NCBI GenBank assembly: GCA_954871525.1
Contig: OX940864.1
Span: 1,668,001-1,732,000, forward strand
Source of the DNA: Parietaria judaica
Lineage: Eukaryota; Streptophyta; Magnoliopsida; Rosales; Urticaceae
DNA: 64,000 bases
Direction of reading: 5' to 3'
Each line of letters begins with the position of its first letter. Position 1 is the first letter of the stretch. Of this stretch, positions 1-11,484 are shown in pieces. The position numbers and the translations under genes were made by a program. Below the pieces are notes generated by a model that worked only from the letters and a program-made list of their open reading frames with translations, made no database searches and was not told where the DNA came from.

Positions 1-593
1 AATAAAATAAATAAAATAGTTATGAGAATCTTTTTCAAGTACATGTAAGAAATGGATAGTCCTAACTCCTCACATGAAAACTGTCGTATGAACAACACTG
101 CAGAGTGCAAAATGTATGTAAAATTGTCGTATGAACAATAACAAGTAACAAAATTCTTAAATTGTCGTATCAAAATAAAATTCTCGAGAGTCCCATTGAG
201 CCATTTGCTTTAACAAGTCACCACAAAATTTAATAGAGCTCGTAATTTTTATTTAGGTCTATAAATACAAGATATATAAATACAAGATATATGTAAAGCT
301 ACAGATTTATATACTTTTACTAATAAAGTAGAGTTAACATTCTCCATATTTAATATGCAAATTTAAGCAAAGCTAACACAAAAGTTTAACGTGTAAAACT
401 TTTACAAATAAAAGTTTCTTTATATATTGGACTGATTTCTCATAAAACTTATCAATTTGACCCAATTTTCCTATTTAGCGTAGCATTTTCGTCTCTTCTA
501 TAATACTTTATAGTTTCATCATGTATTTTAATTTTTTTTTACAATCTAAATATTCGTTCACCGAACCACAAATTATATATATATATATATATA
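1..593. other. AT-rich intergenic DNA
   Basis: No gene is visible. The stretch is AT-rich and ends in a TA dinucleotide run (about 572-593) into which the first foldback element is inserted. The short open frame that starts near 521 is mostly this TA run plus the foldback element, so it is not a gene. Confidence 0.6.
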
Positions 594-1058
594 GGGTTAA
601 TGACGGTAAAAATACTCAAAGTTTGATCAAAGAGTCCCTTGTGTACCTAAAGTTTAAAAATGGTGGCAAAAATACTCAAAGTCGCATTTGGGGAGTTGAC
701 CACTCCATTCTCGTAACCCCGTTAACTTATCCGTTAACTATGGCCACGTGGACAAATCTGTTTTGTCAAGTGTAATCATTAGGGGTTCAATTAGTCGTGT
801 TCAATAGTATAAATTAGGGGTTTAATTCGTTGTTTGTCGTAAACGAGGCTGGTGTGGGCTCGTCCACGTGACAAAAATTGTTATGTCAGCAACCCACGTT
901 TGTCCACGTAGCCAGAGTTAAATGGTAAGTTAACGACGTTACGAGAATTGAGTGGTCCACTCTCCAAATACGACTTTGGGTTTTTGCCACCACTTTTAAA
1001 CTTTAAGTACACGAGGAGTTCTTTGACCAAATTTTGGATATTTTCGCCGTTATTAACC
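594..1058. mobile_element. Foldback MITE, family A, copy 1
   Basis: The two ends are inverted copies of one another: it opens with GGGTTAATGACGG and closes with the complement CCGTTATTAACC, and the arms stay complementary for well over 150 bp inward. The arms carry CACGTG motifs (about 734 and 866). The left flank is a TA run and no convincing target duplication is visible. Four other copies lie in this window, three of them with 9-bp target duplications, so a Mutator-like (MULE) non-autonomous origin is inferred. It codes for nothing. Confidence 0.8.
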
Positions 1059-2296
1059 TAAATTTTAATAACATCAATCTAATTAGGACCAACTAGTGTC
1101 TCTAACTTATCGAATGTCAAAAATCGAGACGGACGAAATTAAACAACGACATACTATTTTGTTGTCCTTGAGTATACTATATTGTGGTTAAAAAAAAAAT
1201 ATTGAAAATATACCAATGTTAAAAATTGAATTCTGATTCTATAAATATCCCTAACAAATGAGAGGATAGAATACAGGTATAAATATAATAGACTTTTATA
1301 CCTAATAAGCTAAACATTACATAATTTTTCTGTTAAGATTACATAAGAAGACCGTATTTGACTTTTCACTCTCATGGAAAGGACAAAAAAGAAGAGCACT
1401 TTTCTGAATATAATATATTTTTATGTGCCCTTCCCTTTGTAACATTAAATAAAAAATAAATTCACACTCAGTAATACACTCGAGATGAATTATATATGAA
1501 TGATGATTGTGTCTCTATTTTTACTTGGATTTCACCCACTCCTTCATACGTCAAAATTATTCTCGTGTTATTCGATGAATCATGATATGATCATCTTTTC
1601 CCAAAATTAACAATATATTTTGATTTTCTAAAGTGCCAAAAGAGGATGTGAAATGTCATCGAAGCGTGCGTTTTGTTGTTTTGTGTCATTAGGTTAAGAT
1701 GATACGACTACTATTCTTGTAAATAGTGCAATATATTATTCTCTATTTTTCATCTTCTTTTTATTCACATGTGAAATTACCAAATTCCCTGTACAATAAT
1801 TTGAAATCTATTATCTGAGGCAATTCCGTTTGGTTTTATCAAATTACTTAGATTTAAAAATAGGATATTTGCAATATAAGTACCAAAAAATTATATTACA
1901 GGTGGCTAAGTCTAAAATGAAACCATGTTTTTTTTTTTTTTTTTCTGTGTAAAAAGTACTATTTGATTAGAAAACTGCATTGCCGTAAGTACCTCTTTTA
2001 TGATATAACTCTTCATAGCCTAAGATTATTTAAAACCATGTTTTTTTTCTGTAACACTACACGGTAATGGTACTAAATATGGTGACTCAAAAAATGATGA
2101 TAACGACAATGAAAATAACCCTAATACTAGTTAATAAGTAATAACACGGGCCATTGACATAAAAAACGTACCCGCCATAGATACCTCGTCTACGTATTGT
2201 TAGTATCCTCCGTTAATCTCCGCGTGCGTGGCTAAGATTAAAATACATTTCTCTATGATCAAACGTATAAATTAAGCACCAAAATAGAAGTATATC

Positions 2297-2323
<27 letters not shown>
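1059..2323. other. AT-rich intergenic DNA
   Basis: I see no gene here. There are poly-T runs near 1928-1945 and 2040-2048, and a TA dinucleotide run at about 2296-2323 that hosts the next foldback element. Confidence 0.55.
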
Positions 2324-2327
<4 letters not shown>

Positions 2328-2830
2328 TAATGACGGCGAAAATACTCAAAATTTGGTCAAAGAATCCCTCGTGTATCTAAAGTTTAAAAGTAGTGGCAAA
2401 AGTACCCAAAGTTACATTTAGGACGTTGATCACTCAATTCTCGTAACACAGTTAACTTAATCGTTAGCTCTGGTCACGTGGACAATTCTCGTAACACAGT
2501 TAACTTACTCGTTAACTCTGGCCACGTGGACAAACATGGGTTGCTTACATGACAATTTTTTGCCATGTGGACAAGCCCAATTAGGGGTATAATTCGTTAT
2601 TTTGTCATAAACGAGGCTGATGTGGGCTCGTCCACGTGACCAAAAATTGTTATATCAGCAACCCATGTTTGTCCACGTGGCCAGAGTTAACGAGTAAGTT
2701 AACTGCGTTACGAGAAATGAGTGGTCAACACCCCAAATGTGACTTTGGGTACTATTGCCCCTATTTTTAAACTTTGTGTACACGAGAGGTTCTTTGACTA
2801 AACTTTGAGTATTTTCGCCGTCATTAACCC
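2324..2830. mobile_element. Foldback MITE, family A, copy 2
   Basis: Starts GGGTTAATGACGGCG and ends CGCCGTCATTAACCC, with long complementary arms. It sits inside a TA run, so a target duplication cannot be told from the repeat. It is longer than its relatives because about 48 bp of the left arm is duplicated in tandem (about 2436-2531, each unit containing ATTCTCGTAACACAGTTAAC and a CACGTGGAC motif). The 69-residue minus-strand frame at 2655-2864 is arm sequence, not a gene. Confidence 0.85.
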
Positions 2831-3340
2831 TATATATATACACCATGGGTCCATGGCATGGCAAGAATCCAGTGGAAGCGATGGATAGTGTAGTGGAATT
2901 GAGTAATGCAGTGTTGCTCGCGTCACGTGCTGATCGATCATGCTACGACATCATCTTCACAATGCGTGTAATAGTAGTGAATTGTGTAGCGTAGACGCCG
3001 TAGAGTACCCTATGGCCTATACAGTACATACTACATACACATATGACATATTATATGAATTGGTTATAAAATTATAATATATTCCCCGAGTAGGTTCAAT
3101 TGCAAGTTTAACTCAATAATAAAATAAATAGATCGCTTATTCTGAAAGGTTCATCGATGACACTTGATCTGGTCCGTTTCAATACTAAAGTCCTTACGGC
3201 TTAAAGTATCGCGGAGTTCCGAAACGGGTAATAAGAAAGCATGCAAAAAATAATTTTTATCACTATATTTAATTTACATAAAAGAAAACTCTGAGTGTCG
3301 GTAGGTAATGTTCCAATTAAGATTCCAACTCAATTAAAAA
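2831..3340. other. Intergenic DNA, nothing recognised
   Basis: There are no coding features. A TA run immediately follows the preceding element, and the rest is moderately AT-rich single-copy-looking sequence. Confidence 0.5.
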
Positions 3341-3668
3341 AGGAAAACTTCATAAAACATCCCTCAAAACACCATAAATTATTTTATTACATCTCAAAAC
3401 ATCATAATTGGAAATACATCCTTTTAAAATTTTATGTACCAAAATACCCTTAGTTGTGTCCATTTTTTCGGACGCGACTTGTCCATTTTTCAGGAGGCAA
3501 TATGTCCAATTCCGGTCGCGACTTGTCCATTTTTCAGGACACAATATGTATATTTTGAAAGGGTATTTTGGTACATAAAATTTAAAAAGGATGTATTTTC
3601 AATTATGATGTTTTGAGGTGTAATAAAATAATTTATGGTATTTTGAGAGATGTTTTATGAAGTTTCCC
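3341..3668. mobile_element. Foldback MITE, family B (about 330 bp)
   Basis: The left end (AGGAAAACTTCATAAAACAT) and right end (ATGTTTTATGAAGTTTCCC) are inverted copies, and the arms stay paired almost to the centre near 3500. A candidate 7-bp direct repeat TTAAAAA flanks it (3334-3340 and 3669-3675). A 9-bp duplication is not clear, so the superfamily is uncertain. Short frames on both strands (for example 3350-3544) are palindrome artefacts. Confidence 0.75.
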
Positions 3669-3885
3669 TTAAAAACAAAATGTCAGGATATGAAAAGAAT
3701 GATAACTACATGTATATATACACTATAATATTATAATTACGTGACAAGTTTGTTACTTCTTTCTTTGTATATTATATTCCCTATCTAGGCAAACATATAT
3801 TATATATTATATGAGTGCGACATATATGGTTAGGGTTCGGATATCATTAACAAAGAGTATGACCACCATATAATCATCAAAAGGA

Positions 3886-3919
<34 letters not shown>

Positions 3920-4590
3920 GAAATAAAAGAAGAGAAAAAGAAGTGCTCTAAGTTGGGTTGATAAGGAAAACAGTTGTAGCATAAAAAGAAGTGGGAAATC
4001 TGAAATGGACCTCTCTATATATTTTCTTCTCCAACTTTACGTGACAAAATTATTAATTTTCTCTCAAGAATATTATAATAATAATGTGTAATTTGACTTA
4101 GTGTTGGATGGTATGATTATGTAGGACCACCTAATCCTAATTAATTACCTAACCACTCTTCACACCATATTGTATCACTAAGCTCAAGAGAACTATATTC
4201 TTTACAAGATGAAGTGTGTAAAAGTATATATATAATATATATATATATATATGACTATGGGGATTTAAAAAAAAATATAGAATTAAACTGTGTGCATTCT
4301 GCACTAAGTTATTAAACATCGGCAACTGGGCGGGTGTGAGTTTAAGCCTGACTTGGCTCAACTCCTAGTAGAGATTTTTCCACCAGAGATCTCCACACCA
4401 GAGTTTCCCCTAGCATAGAAGGGCCCGAGCTGAAATGCCCCTACCAGGAATGCCCCGGGCAGAAATGCACCCTAGCAGCCCTGCTAGGGACACCTAACCA
4501 GAAGTCAGCGGAACTCATTCTAGAAGGTGCCAAACTTGAGGAGCAAGTTTGGAGATTTGATTTGATTTGGTTTCCTGATTCTGTTAAGAT
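3669..4590. other. Intergenic DNA with simple repeats
   Basis: Contains an ATT trinucleotide run at about 3887-3919 and TA runs near 4225-4251. The last 200 bp (from about 4370) are GC-richer with short internal repeats (CACCAGAG, GAAATGC) and may be older retroelement DNA that hosts the LTR element starting at 4591. I see no gene. Confidence 0.5.
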
Positions 4591-5174
4591 TGTTGAGGGC
4601 GATTTGCACTACCCTTTTTCAGTCACAAGAATAATCAAAAGAACACAATAATAATATGAACACGAATATTCTTGATTTATTATATTCCCGTAAAGACTCG
4701 GTTTCTCCCGTTTATTAGCTGGACACTCGGAGTATGATGAACAAATAAACGATGTGCTCTATAATCTCAATATAATTAGATTACAATAGATCGGTACTAA
4801 AAAAATACAAAGAAATCTCTCTTTTTCTGGAGTTTCTCTCTCTAAAAACTAGTTTCTCTCTCTAGAAACTCATCTCTCCCGTCCAGAGTCTCCCCTTCTC
4901 AATGAGGTTTCTCATAGTATTTATAGGCTGAGGACTTTGCCACCTTTCCATCAATATCACTAGGGTTTCATTTCTTCTCATTTTCCCCTTCCCCTCTGTC
5001 ACATCCAATCACTAGCTTCTCTAGTAGTGATTTGAGGAAAGCATGGTTAACCCATGCTTTGCATCATTCTAGGGTAGTTGGCCACAGTGGGTAGGTGGGA
5101 TCAGCATGGGCGTCATTAAATGCACATCCCGTCAGTTGTGTTGTGGATGGATTTGACGAAATCTGATATCAACA
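4591..5174 (-). repeat. 3' LTR of the minus-strand retroelement
   Basis: 584-bp direct repeat of 8557-9140, bounded by TGTTGAGG and GATATCAACA. By orientation it is the 3' LTR, since the purine tract lies at 5175-5190. Confidence 0.88.
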
Positions 5175-5190
5175 GTTAGTCCCCCATTTT
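5175..5190 (-). other. Polypurine tract
   Basis: On the minus strand this reads AAAATGGGGGACTAAC immediately before the LTR, the expected position and composition of the plus-strand priming tract of an LTR retroelement. Confidence 0.7.
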
Positions 5191-6289
5191 ATCAAGTGTA
5201 AACACTTGGTAAAATGAAAGACGAGTGTAACGGTGAACTGTCAAGGATATTTGCGAACTCCGTCGACCACTTTAGTTGACGCGGTTACCCCGAGAAACTT
5301 TGTCGGAGAACCTCGTCATAGTCTATTGATCGGTGGATTCCGATCGGGAAGCTGATGCAGAATCTTGCTGAGTTGTAACTGGTTTCGTTGGGTGAAGCAT
5401 CTTTCTTATGGCGGCGAGCTGCTCTTGGTGACACGCTCTTTGCGTCGATGAGCTCGCTTATAGTGACGAACTCATCGCAGCGATGAACTTCTTCCAGCGA
5501 TGATCTTCTTCGACAAGCTCCTCCCGACGACGAGCTCGTTTATAGCGACGAACTCCTCGCAGCGATGACGATGCCTATGTCACGGATGCATTAACCTTTT
5601 CCTTGCTCATGACTAACTCTTTCTTCCTATTGCTTTTATTCACTGATCCTCGAAGTTGGCGATCGCTTCGTCGGCTCCTTGTGTGGTTATGTCGCCGAGC
5701 TATTTCTTCTCCTTGTCGTGCTTCCTTTATTCTTCTCGCTTGTGTGTTGTTCTCAGGTTCTTCTTCGAAAGTTGGCGTGGTTCCCTGGTCATGAGCCAGA
5801 GTACTCGGTCGTTATAAAAGACCTCGTTGGCGACGTCGTTCGCCGATGGGAGCTGATGCGGCCCAGGCATCGTTGATTTTTCATCGATAGACTTTCCTTG
5901 TTCATTTAAACTCTGTAAACACTGTAATATACTCTTCGAAGGTAAAAGTGTAAATGTAAATATATACTATGTAAATGTGAGACATATTTTGAAGTATGGA
6001 TATACAAATCTGCTAGTACTTTGAAAATTGCAAACTATTGAGATGTATGGGTATATATATTCCCCTCCTCCCTTTTTGCGAAAAGGGAGGAAGAAAGTAT
6101 CCTGATTCAAATCCGTTACCTCGATGTCCGTTTGTTTGAAGAATCACCTATCGTTCCTCGGCATGTGTGTCGTCGTCGGGCATCACGCCTTACTCTGTTG
6201 TATAAGAGGAAAATCCGTGCTCGTCGGAAAGGAGTGTCCCTCCCGACGGCACGTTGGTCGTGATTGAGGATCACTGTTTTTTGGCACTC

Positions 6290-6675
6290 TCGCCTCTTTT
6301 TATTCTCGGCACTCTCACCGTAGGCACTCTCGCCTTTTGTTTGGGCTCTCTCGCCTCTTTTATCTCGGCACTCTCGCCGTAGCCACTTTTGACTTTTTTA
6401 TTGCTCGGCACTCTAGCCGTATTTTTTTATTTTCTCGGCACTCTCGCCGGTTTGGGCTCGCTCGGCACCCTAGCCGTATTTTTTATTTTCTCGGCACTCT
6501 CGCCGGTTTGGGCTTCTCGGCACCCTAGCCGTATTTTTTACTTTCTCGGCACTCTCGCCGGTTTGGGATTGCTCGGCACCCTAGCCGTATTTTTATTTTC
6601 TCGGCACTCTCGCCGGTTTTGGCTTGCTCGACACCCTAGCCGTATTTTTTTATTTTCTCGGCACTCTCGCCGGTT
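6290..6675. repeat. Tandem array, unit about 54-57 bp
   Basis: Repeated blocks of CTCGGCACTCTCGCCG alternate with CTCGGCACCCTAGCCGTA, with a period of about 56 bp and at least five units. The array lies in the non-coding interior of the 4591-9140 retroelement. Open frames through it (up to 170 residues on the plus strand) only reflect the repeat. A TA run follows at about 6692-6724. Confidence 0.8.
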
Positions 6676-6690
6676 TGTTTGTAATTTTGT

Positions 6691-6729
<39 letters not shown>

Positions 6730-7124
6730 ACCTTTTTTTTGCGATGAGGCCAGCCAACTTCGTCGCCGATTTTGCGCCTTGGTTAGGATAGACCTCGTCG
6801 TGTTTGAATCAAACTTTAGTTTTTATGAGGGTCGTCATCGTCGGGCGCGTCTCAATCAGCTCTTCTCGAAATGTCACTTTGAGACGCAGGCCGTGCCTTA
6901 GGATTTGGATGGGGACGACGTCTTGATCCCGAGACCCTCGCTTGGTGTCCTTGAATTTGCCGACGAACCTTCGAAGGGGCTCTCCTTCTTTATCGAGTTG
7001 TGCTTATAGGAAATTGGCGACGAGCTCGTCGAAGCAGCCGACGGATGGGCGTCGCCATTTTCGCGCTCTTGGTTTCCTCGAACCTCTTTGTGAGAAACTT
7101 CTTCGTACTTCGTGCTTCTAGACT

Positions 7125-7410
7125 TGTCGACCGTCTTTTGCCTCCGGCATCGTCGACCATCTTCTTTCTTCCGGTCTCCTCGACCGTCTTCTCGCCTCTG
7201 GTCTCGTCGACCATCTTCTTTCTTCCGGTCTCGTCGATCGTCTTCTCGCTTCTGGTCTCATCGACCATCTTCATGCCCTTGGCCTCGTCGTCTCCATGCT
7301 TTTGGCCTTGTCGACCATCTTCATGCCCTTGGCCTCGTCGACCGTCTCCATGCTTTTGGCCTTGTCGACCGTCTTCATGCTTTTGGCCTTGTCGGCCGTC
7401 TTCATGCTTC
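7125..7410. repeat. Degenerate GTCGACC-containing tandem array
   Basis: Irregular repeats of roughly 20-40 bp built from blocks such as CTCGTCGACCATCTTC and GCCTTGTCGACCGTCTTC. Part of the non-coding interior of the 4591-9140 element. Confidence 0.65.
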
Positions 7411-7506
7411 TTTTGGTAATGGCGTCTTCGTTGATGATCTCCCGGTGGAGGCGAGCTTTCTTTGGTGACGAGCTGTCTGGTGACGAGCTCTTTTTGGTGA
7501 CGACCT

Positions 7507-8150
7507 TCTATTGGTGATGAGCTCCTTAAGCTCCTCTTCGTAACGAGCTCCTCGAGCTCCTCCTTGACGAGCTCCTCAAGCTCCACTTCTTGATGAGCTC
7601 CTTCTTGATGAGCTCCTCGAGCTCCTCTTCGTGACGAGCTCCTCAAGTTCCTCTTCTTGACGAGCTCTCCTTCTTGATGAGCTCCTCGAGTTCCTCTTCG
7701 TGATGAGCTCCTCGAGCTCTCCTTCGTGACGAGCTCCTCGAGCTCCCCTTCGTGACGAGCTCCTCGAGCTCCCCTTCGTGACGAGATCCTCGAGCTCCCC
7801 TTCGTGACGAGCTCCTCGAGCTCCCCTTCGTGACGAGCTCCTCGAGCTCTCCTTCGTGACGAGCTCCTTCTTGATGAGCTCCTCGAGCTCCTCTTCGTGA
7901 CGAGCTCCTCGAGCTCTCCTTCGTGATGAGCTCCTCAAGCTCTCCTTTGTGATGAGATCCTCGAGCTCCTCTTCGTGACGAGCTCCTCGAGCCCTCCTTC
8001 GTGATGAGCTCCTCGAGCTCCTCTTCGTGACGAGCTCCTCGAGCTCTCCTTCGTGATGAGCTTCTCGAGCTCCTCCTTGATGATCTCATCGAGCTCCTCT
8101 TCGTGATGAGCTCCGCGAGCTCTTCTTCGTGACGAGTCTTCCAACACCTG
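7507..8150. repeat. 26-bp tandem array (GACGAGCTCCTCGAGCTCC)
   Basis: About 640 bp of copies of a 26-bp unit containing GACGAGCTCCTCGAGCTC and TTCGTG, with local variants. Because 26 is not a multiple of 3, all three frames are cycled, which yields repetitive Glu/Leu/Ser/Arg-rich frames of up to 252 residues on the minus strand. These are by-products and not proteins I would annotate. The repeated GAGCTCCTCGAGCTC core is itself an imperfect palindrome. Confidence 0.85.
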
Positions 8151-8536
8151 TAACTTTCTCCTCGAGCGTCCGATTTGAGCAAATGACCTTCAAATCGAAG
8201 CTCAAGACATAATCTTTGAGAAAAACTAGAAATCACGTGTAGATGATAAATAGAAACGAGAATATGGTCCGAGGAGTGACGGGCGACGAGCATGCGTTTG
8301 ACGAAGCCATCGCTCTCGGCGACCAATCTTCCGGCGTCCATAACTTTTGCCTCGAGCGTCTGATAGGGGCGAATGACCTGTCGAATCGAAGCTACAGGCA
8401 AGGCCTGTAAGAAAACGCGGAAAGTATGCAGTTTTATTTATTGAAGGTAAAGATGAGATCAGTGCTCGGTGTTGTCGTTGTCGTCATTCGTCATCATCTC
8501 TTCGAGTTCCTGGCTGTGAGTTAGAGAAAACCTAAG

Positions 8537-8556
8537 CCCCTCGGTGGGCGCCAAAC
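8537..8556 (-). other. Primer-binding-site-like sequence
   Basis: Directly inside the 8557-9140 LTR on the minus strand: GTTTGGCGCCCACCGAGGGG. TGGCGCC-type primer sites are characteristic of plant Ty3-like elements. The exact primer tRNA was not determined. Confidence 0.65.
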
Positions 8557-9140
8557 TGTTGAGGGCGATTTGCACCACCCTTTTTCAGTCACAAGAATAA
8601 TCAAAAGAACACAATAATAATATGAACACGAATATTCCTGATTTATTATATTCCCGAAAAGATTCGGTTTCTCCCGTTTATTAGCTGGACACTCGGAGTA
8701 TGATGAACAAATATACAATGTGCTCTCTAATCTCAATATAATCAGATTACAATAGATCGGTACTAAAAAATACAAAGAAATCTATCTTTTTCTGGAGTTT
8801 CTCTCTCTAAAAACTAGTTTCTCTCTCTAGAAACTCATCTCTCCCGTCCAGAGTCTCCCATTCTCAATGAGGTTTCTCATAGCATTTATAGGCTGAGGAC
8901 TTTGCCAGCTTTCCATCAATATCACTAGGGTTTCATTTCTTCTCCTTTTTTCCCTTCCCCTCTGTCACATCCAATCACTAGCTTCTCTAGTAGTGATTTG
9001 AGGAAAACATGGTTAACTCATGCTTTGCATCATTCTTGGGTAGTTGGCCACAGTGGGTAGGTGGGATTAGCATGGGCGTCATTAAATGCACATCGCGTCA
9101 GTTGTGTTGTGGATGGATTTGACGAAATCCGACATCAACA
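8557..9140 (-). repeat. 5' LTR of the minus-strand retroelement
   Basis: 584-bp direct repeat of 4591-5174, from TGTTGAGG to GACATCAACA. By orientation it is the 5' LTR and should hold the promoter of the element. Confidence 0.88.
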
Positions 9141-11484
9141 AGGATTCGAATGTAAATGTAGAATATTTGATTAAGTTTATATTAGGAAGTTTAGTTAGAG
9201 TTTCGTTTTCTGGTCCCCTATAAATACTGGTGTTAGTGTTTATTTTTGTAACTCCTCCTTTGTATTTTTTGCCTTTGACATCATTAATCAGAGAAGCTTT
9301 TTCTCCCAAGTTCTTTTTTCTTTTTTCTTGCTCTACGTGTGTTCTTTGGCAGATCCATTCCCATTGGGAACCAACAGCGGGTACGTACGGGCGATCTGTA
9401 CCCGTTCAAGTGGTTTTTAAGTTAGGCGGGAATTATGTGCTCGTTTTTTGTTGAACAAGTTGGTACATTTCCGTTTTTAAAAATAAGAAGATTTCAAAGC
9501 TTGCTTGTCCTTGTACGCGCAATCCGCAATCGTCACCTTTATATGTTACTTTTTCTTTTTTAAGGTGAATGTAGAACCAATAACAATAAAAAATATAAAG
9601 ATATTTTCAATATATATGAAGAGAACAACAAACGTTGGTAGTACTTTAAAATAAATGAGAGATACATTTTTAAATGCATTTGTACCGACTTAAAATTGTA
9701 TCTTATAAATAATTTGTATAACATGCATGAAATTCGTAAAGGATAATCTAATATAAAACATATATATCTTACATATTTCAATATTTGTGATTATTTTTCA
9801 CCCACAATATTTGACTCTACCCCGATAATATTTACTATTTTAATCGTGATTAGTACCAATTATCTCTAATCATTGAGGATAGTTGAGTTATGAGCTAGAT
9901 AGATAGGGTTCAATATAATGTACGTACGTGTTTTAATAATGAAAGACATAAATTCATGACTTAAAAAGTCATACCGTGTCATAATAACTCGTGTCTTTAA
10001 TTGTCTTCGATGTAATTATCATAATTTATGGTGTACATTAAACCATATGTTGCGAGCCCATCCCATATTTAAATCATTCCTTGTCGAGCTATATATATAT
10101 ATATATATATAATATTACGCAAATACAATAATTAAATTTAAACGCATAAAACTGCTCTAATTTGGTCAAAACCAATAATTAGATCAAGTGACATGCACAA
10201 AGGGTTATGTGTGTATATTTCATTAACATAAAAAAACCCTAATCACATGATAAACTTGTAGTGAAAATTTTAATTGAATCTAATGACTGGTAATATTACT
10301 ACCAGTAAAATTGCATAGAAACGATCGATGAGTAAAAAAAAAAATCTCATAACATGAAACTTATTATAATAGATAATGACATTTATGAAAATCAATGGAT
10401 CACTTCATAAATAATTCAAACTTGAATTGTTTAACATTTTTTAATGCTAAAGTGGTGTAGACACGAACGTAAATACGGAATTAAACTGAGATGGACAAGT
10501 TATGAACTCCACCAACAAGCTTAAAAGCTCGATATTTTCTTATTCAATCAACAATGGCAATTTCGGAAAATTCACCTATGTACATGTACGTATAGAGAGC
10601 AACTAGCAAAAAAGGAAACTAAATCCTTAATTGGCAATCACATGCCAATCAGAGAGCATAATTATTCATGCATAATAAAAACAAAATAAAACTAATCAGG
10701 ATAGTCTTAAATTCTTAAAATAGGAGATCAAGTGGGCTCCAGAGCTTAGCTGCGTCCATGAAGGTTAACCCGATAATATTGGCATCAAAAAGTTCCGTAC
10801 GTGAATCTCAATTTCACGAGTTATATGTGTTTCATATGGACCAAATGATATTTTGGACATACGCCTTTATCGCATATAGCGAGGACCGGCTCTCATAATC
10901 AGGGATCGGACATGTTCACACTACAATTATTTTGTTTGGAATTATATAAAAGGAATTCATAACGTACTAATTATGTTCATCTACACTCGTATTTGAATCA
11001 TTTCTCAGCATGAGTTGGTCTAATTAAGTGCTGATATATGTTAATTATATAATCATATAATCAAGTTTTGTAGATCGACCTTATTAGCTGATCTGTACCC
11101 ACGTGATCGACATGGAGCAAAATAAAATATCTTCAATTAAATAGTATTATAACATGTGTACATAGCAAATGTGAAAAAAATAGGTTGAAAACTATATCTT
11201 AATACACCTATACTATACCTATAAAATTAAATGTATTATTAGTGAATTGACCTAGCTCAATCATCAATTAATGCGGTGACTAAACCAGGGCGAGAATATT
11301 AGCATAATCTATGGTAGATAAACTAAACCGTTTTATGATTTATCTATGAGTTACACGCGATAAAATAATAAAATAGAGATTGCAAAATTCGATCAACGAT
11401 ATCAACAACAAATTTATAAAATACCGGCGATATATTAAAAAAATACACATAAATAATATGTATACGGTTGTTATATTTTTTTAA
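9141..11484. other. Intergenic DNA; probable older LTR remnant at its left edge
   Basis: From 9141 to about 9460 the sequence has an LTR-like look, with a TATA motif (CTATAAATACTGG, about 9218) and pyrimidine-rich leader sequence, suggesting that the 4591-9140 element inserted into an older retroelement. No second copy is present here to prove it. The rest is AT-rich with a TA run near 10090-10111, and no gene is visible. Confidence 0.45.

Larger units (their letters stand above)
4591..9140 (-). mobile_element. Non-autonomous LTR retrotransposon, complete ends
   Basis: Two direct repeats of exactly 584 bp (4591-5174 and 8557-9140), each starting TGTTGAGG and ending ATCAACA, enclose 3.38 kb. 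The flanks AAGAT and AGGAT differ at one of five positions and may be an aged target duplication. Read on the minus strand, the repeat at 8557-9140 is followed by TTTGGCGCCCACCGAGG, which resembles a plant Ty3-type primer-binding site, and the one at 4591-5174 is preceded by the purine tract AAAATGGGGGAC. These two signals set the minus orientation. The interior has no gag, protease, reverse transcriptase or integrase frame, only tandem arrays, so the element must be mobilised in trans, as in LARD-like elements. By eye the LTRs differ at roughly 4% of sites. Confidence 0.88.

Noticed and set aside
2655..2864. Recurring small ORFs with the phrase GENTQSLVKEPLVY
   Set aside because: The same phrase appears in the frames at about 521 and 26975. 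All lie in the arms of family A foldback elements, and the frame follows the hairpin arm rather than a protein.
7507..8150. CRISPR-like regular repeat array
   Set aside because: Units are contiguous with no unique spacers and lie inside a plant retroelement; it is a simple tandem repeat.
6990..8401. Long minus-strand frames (218 and 252 residues) rich in Arg, Ser, Glu and Leu
   Set aside because: They are generated by the 26-bp and related tandem arrays inside a retroelement; overlapping frames on both strands give equally repetitive products and no domain is visible.
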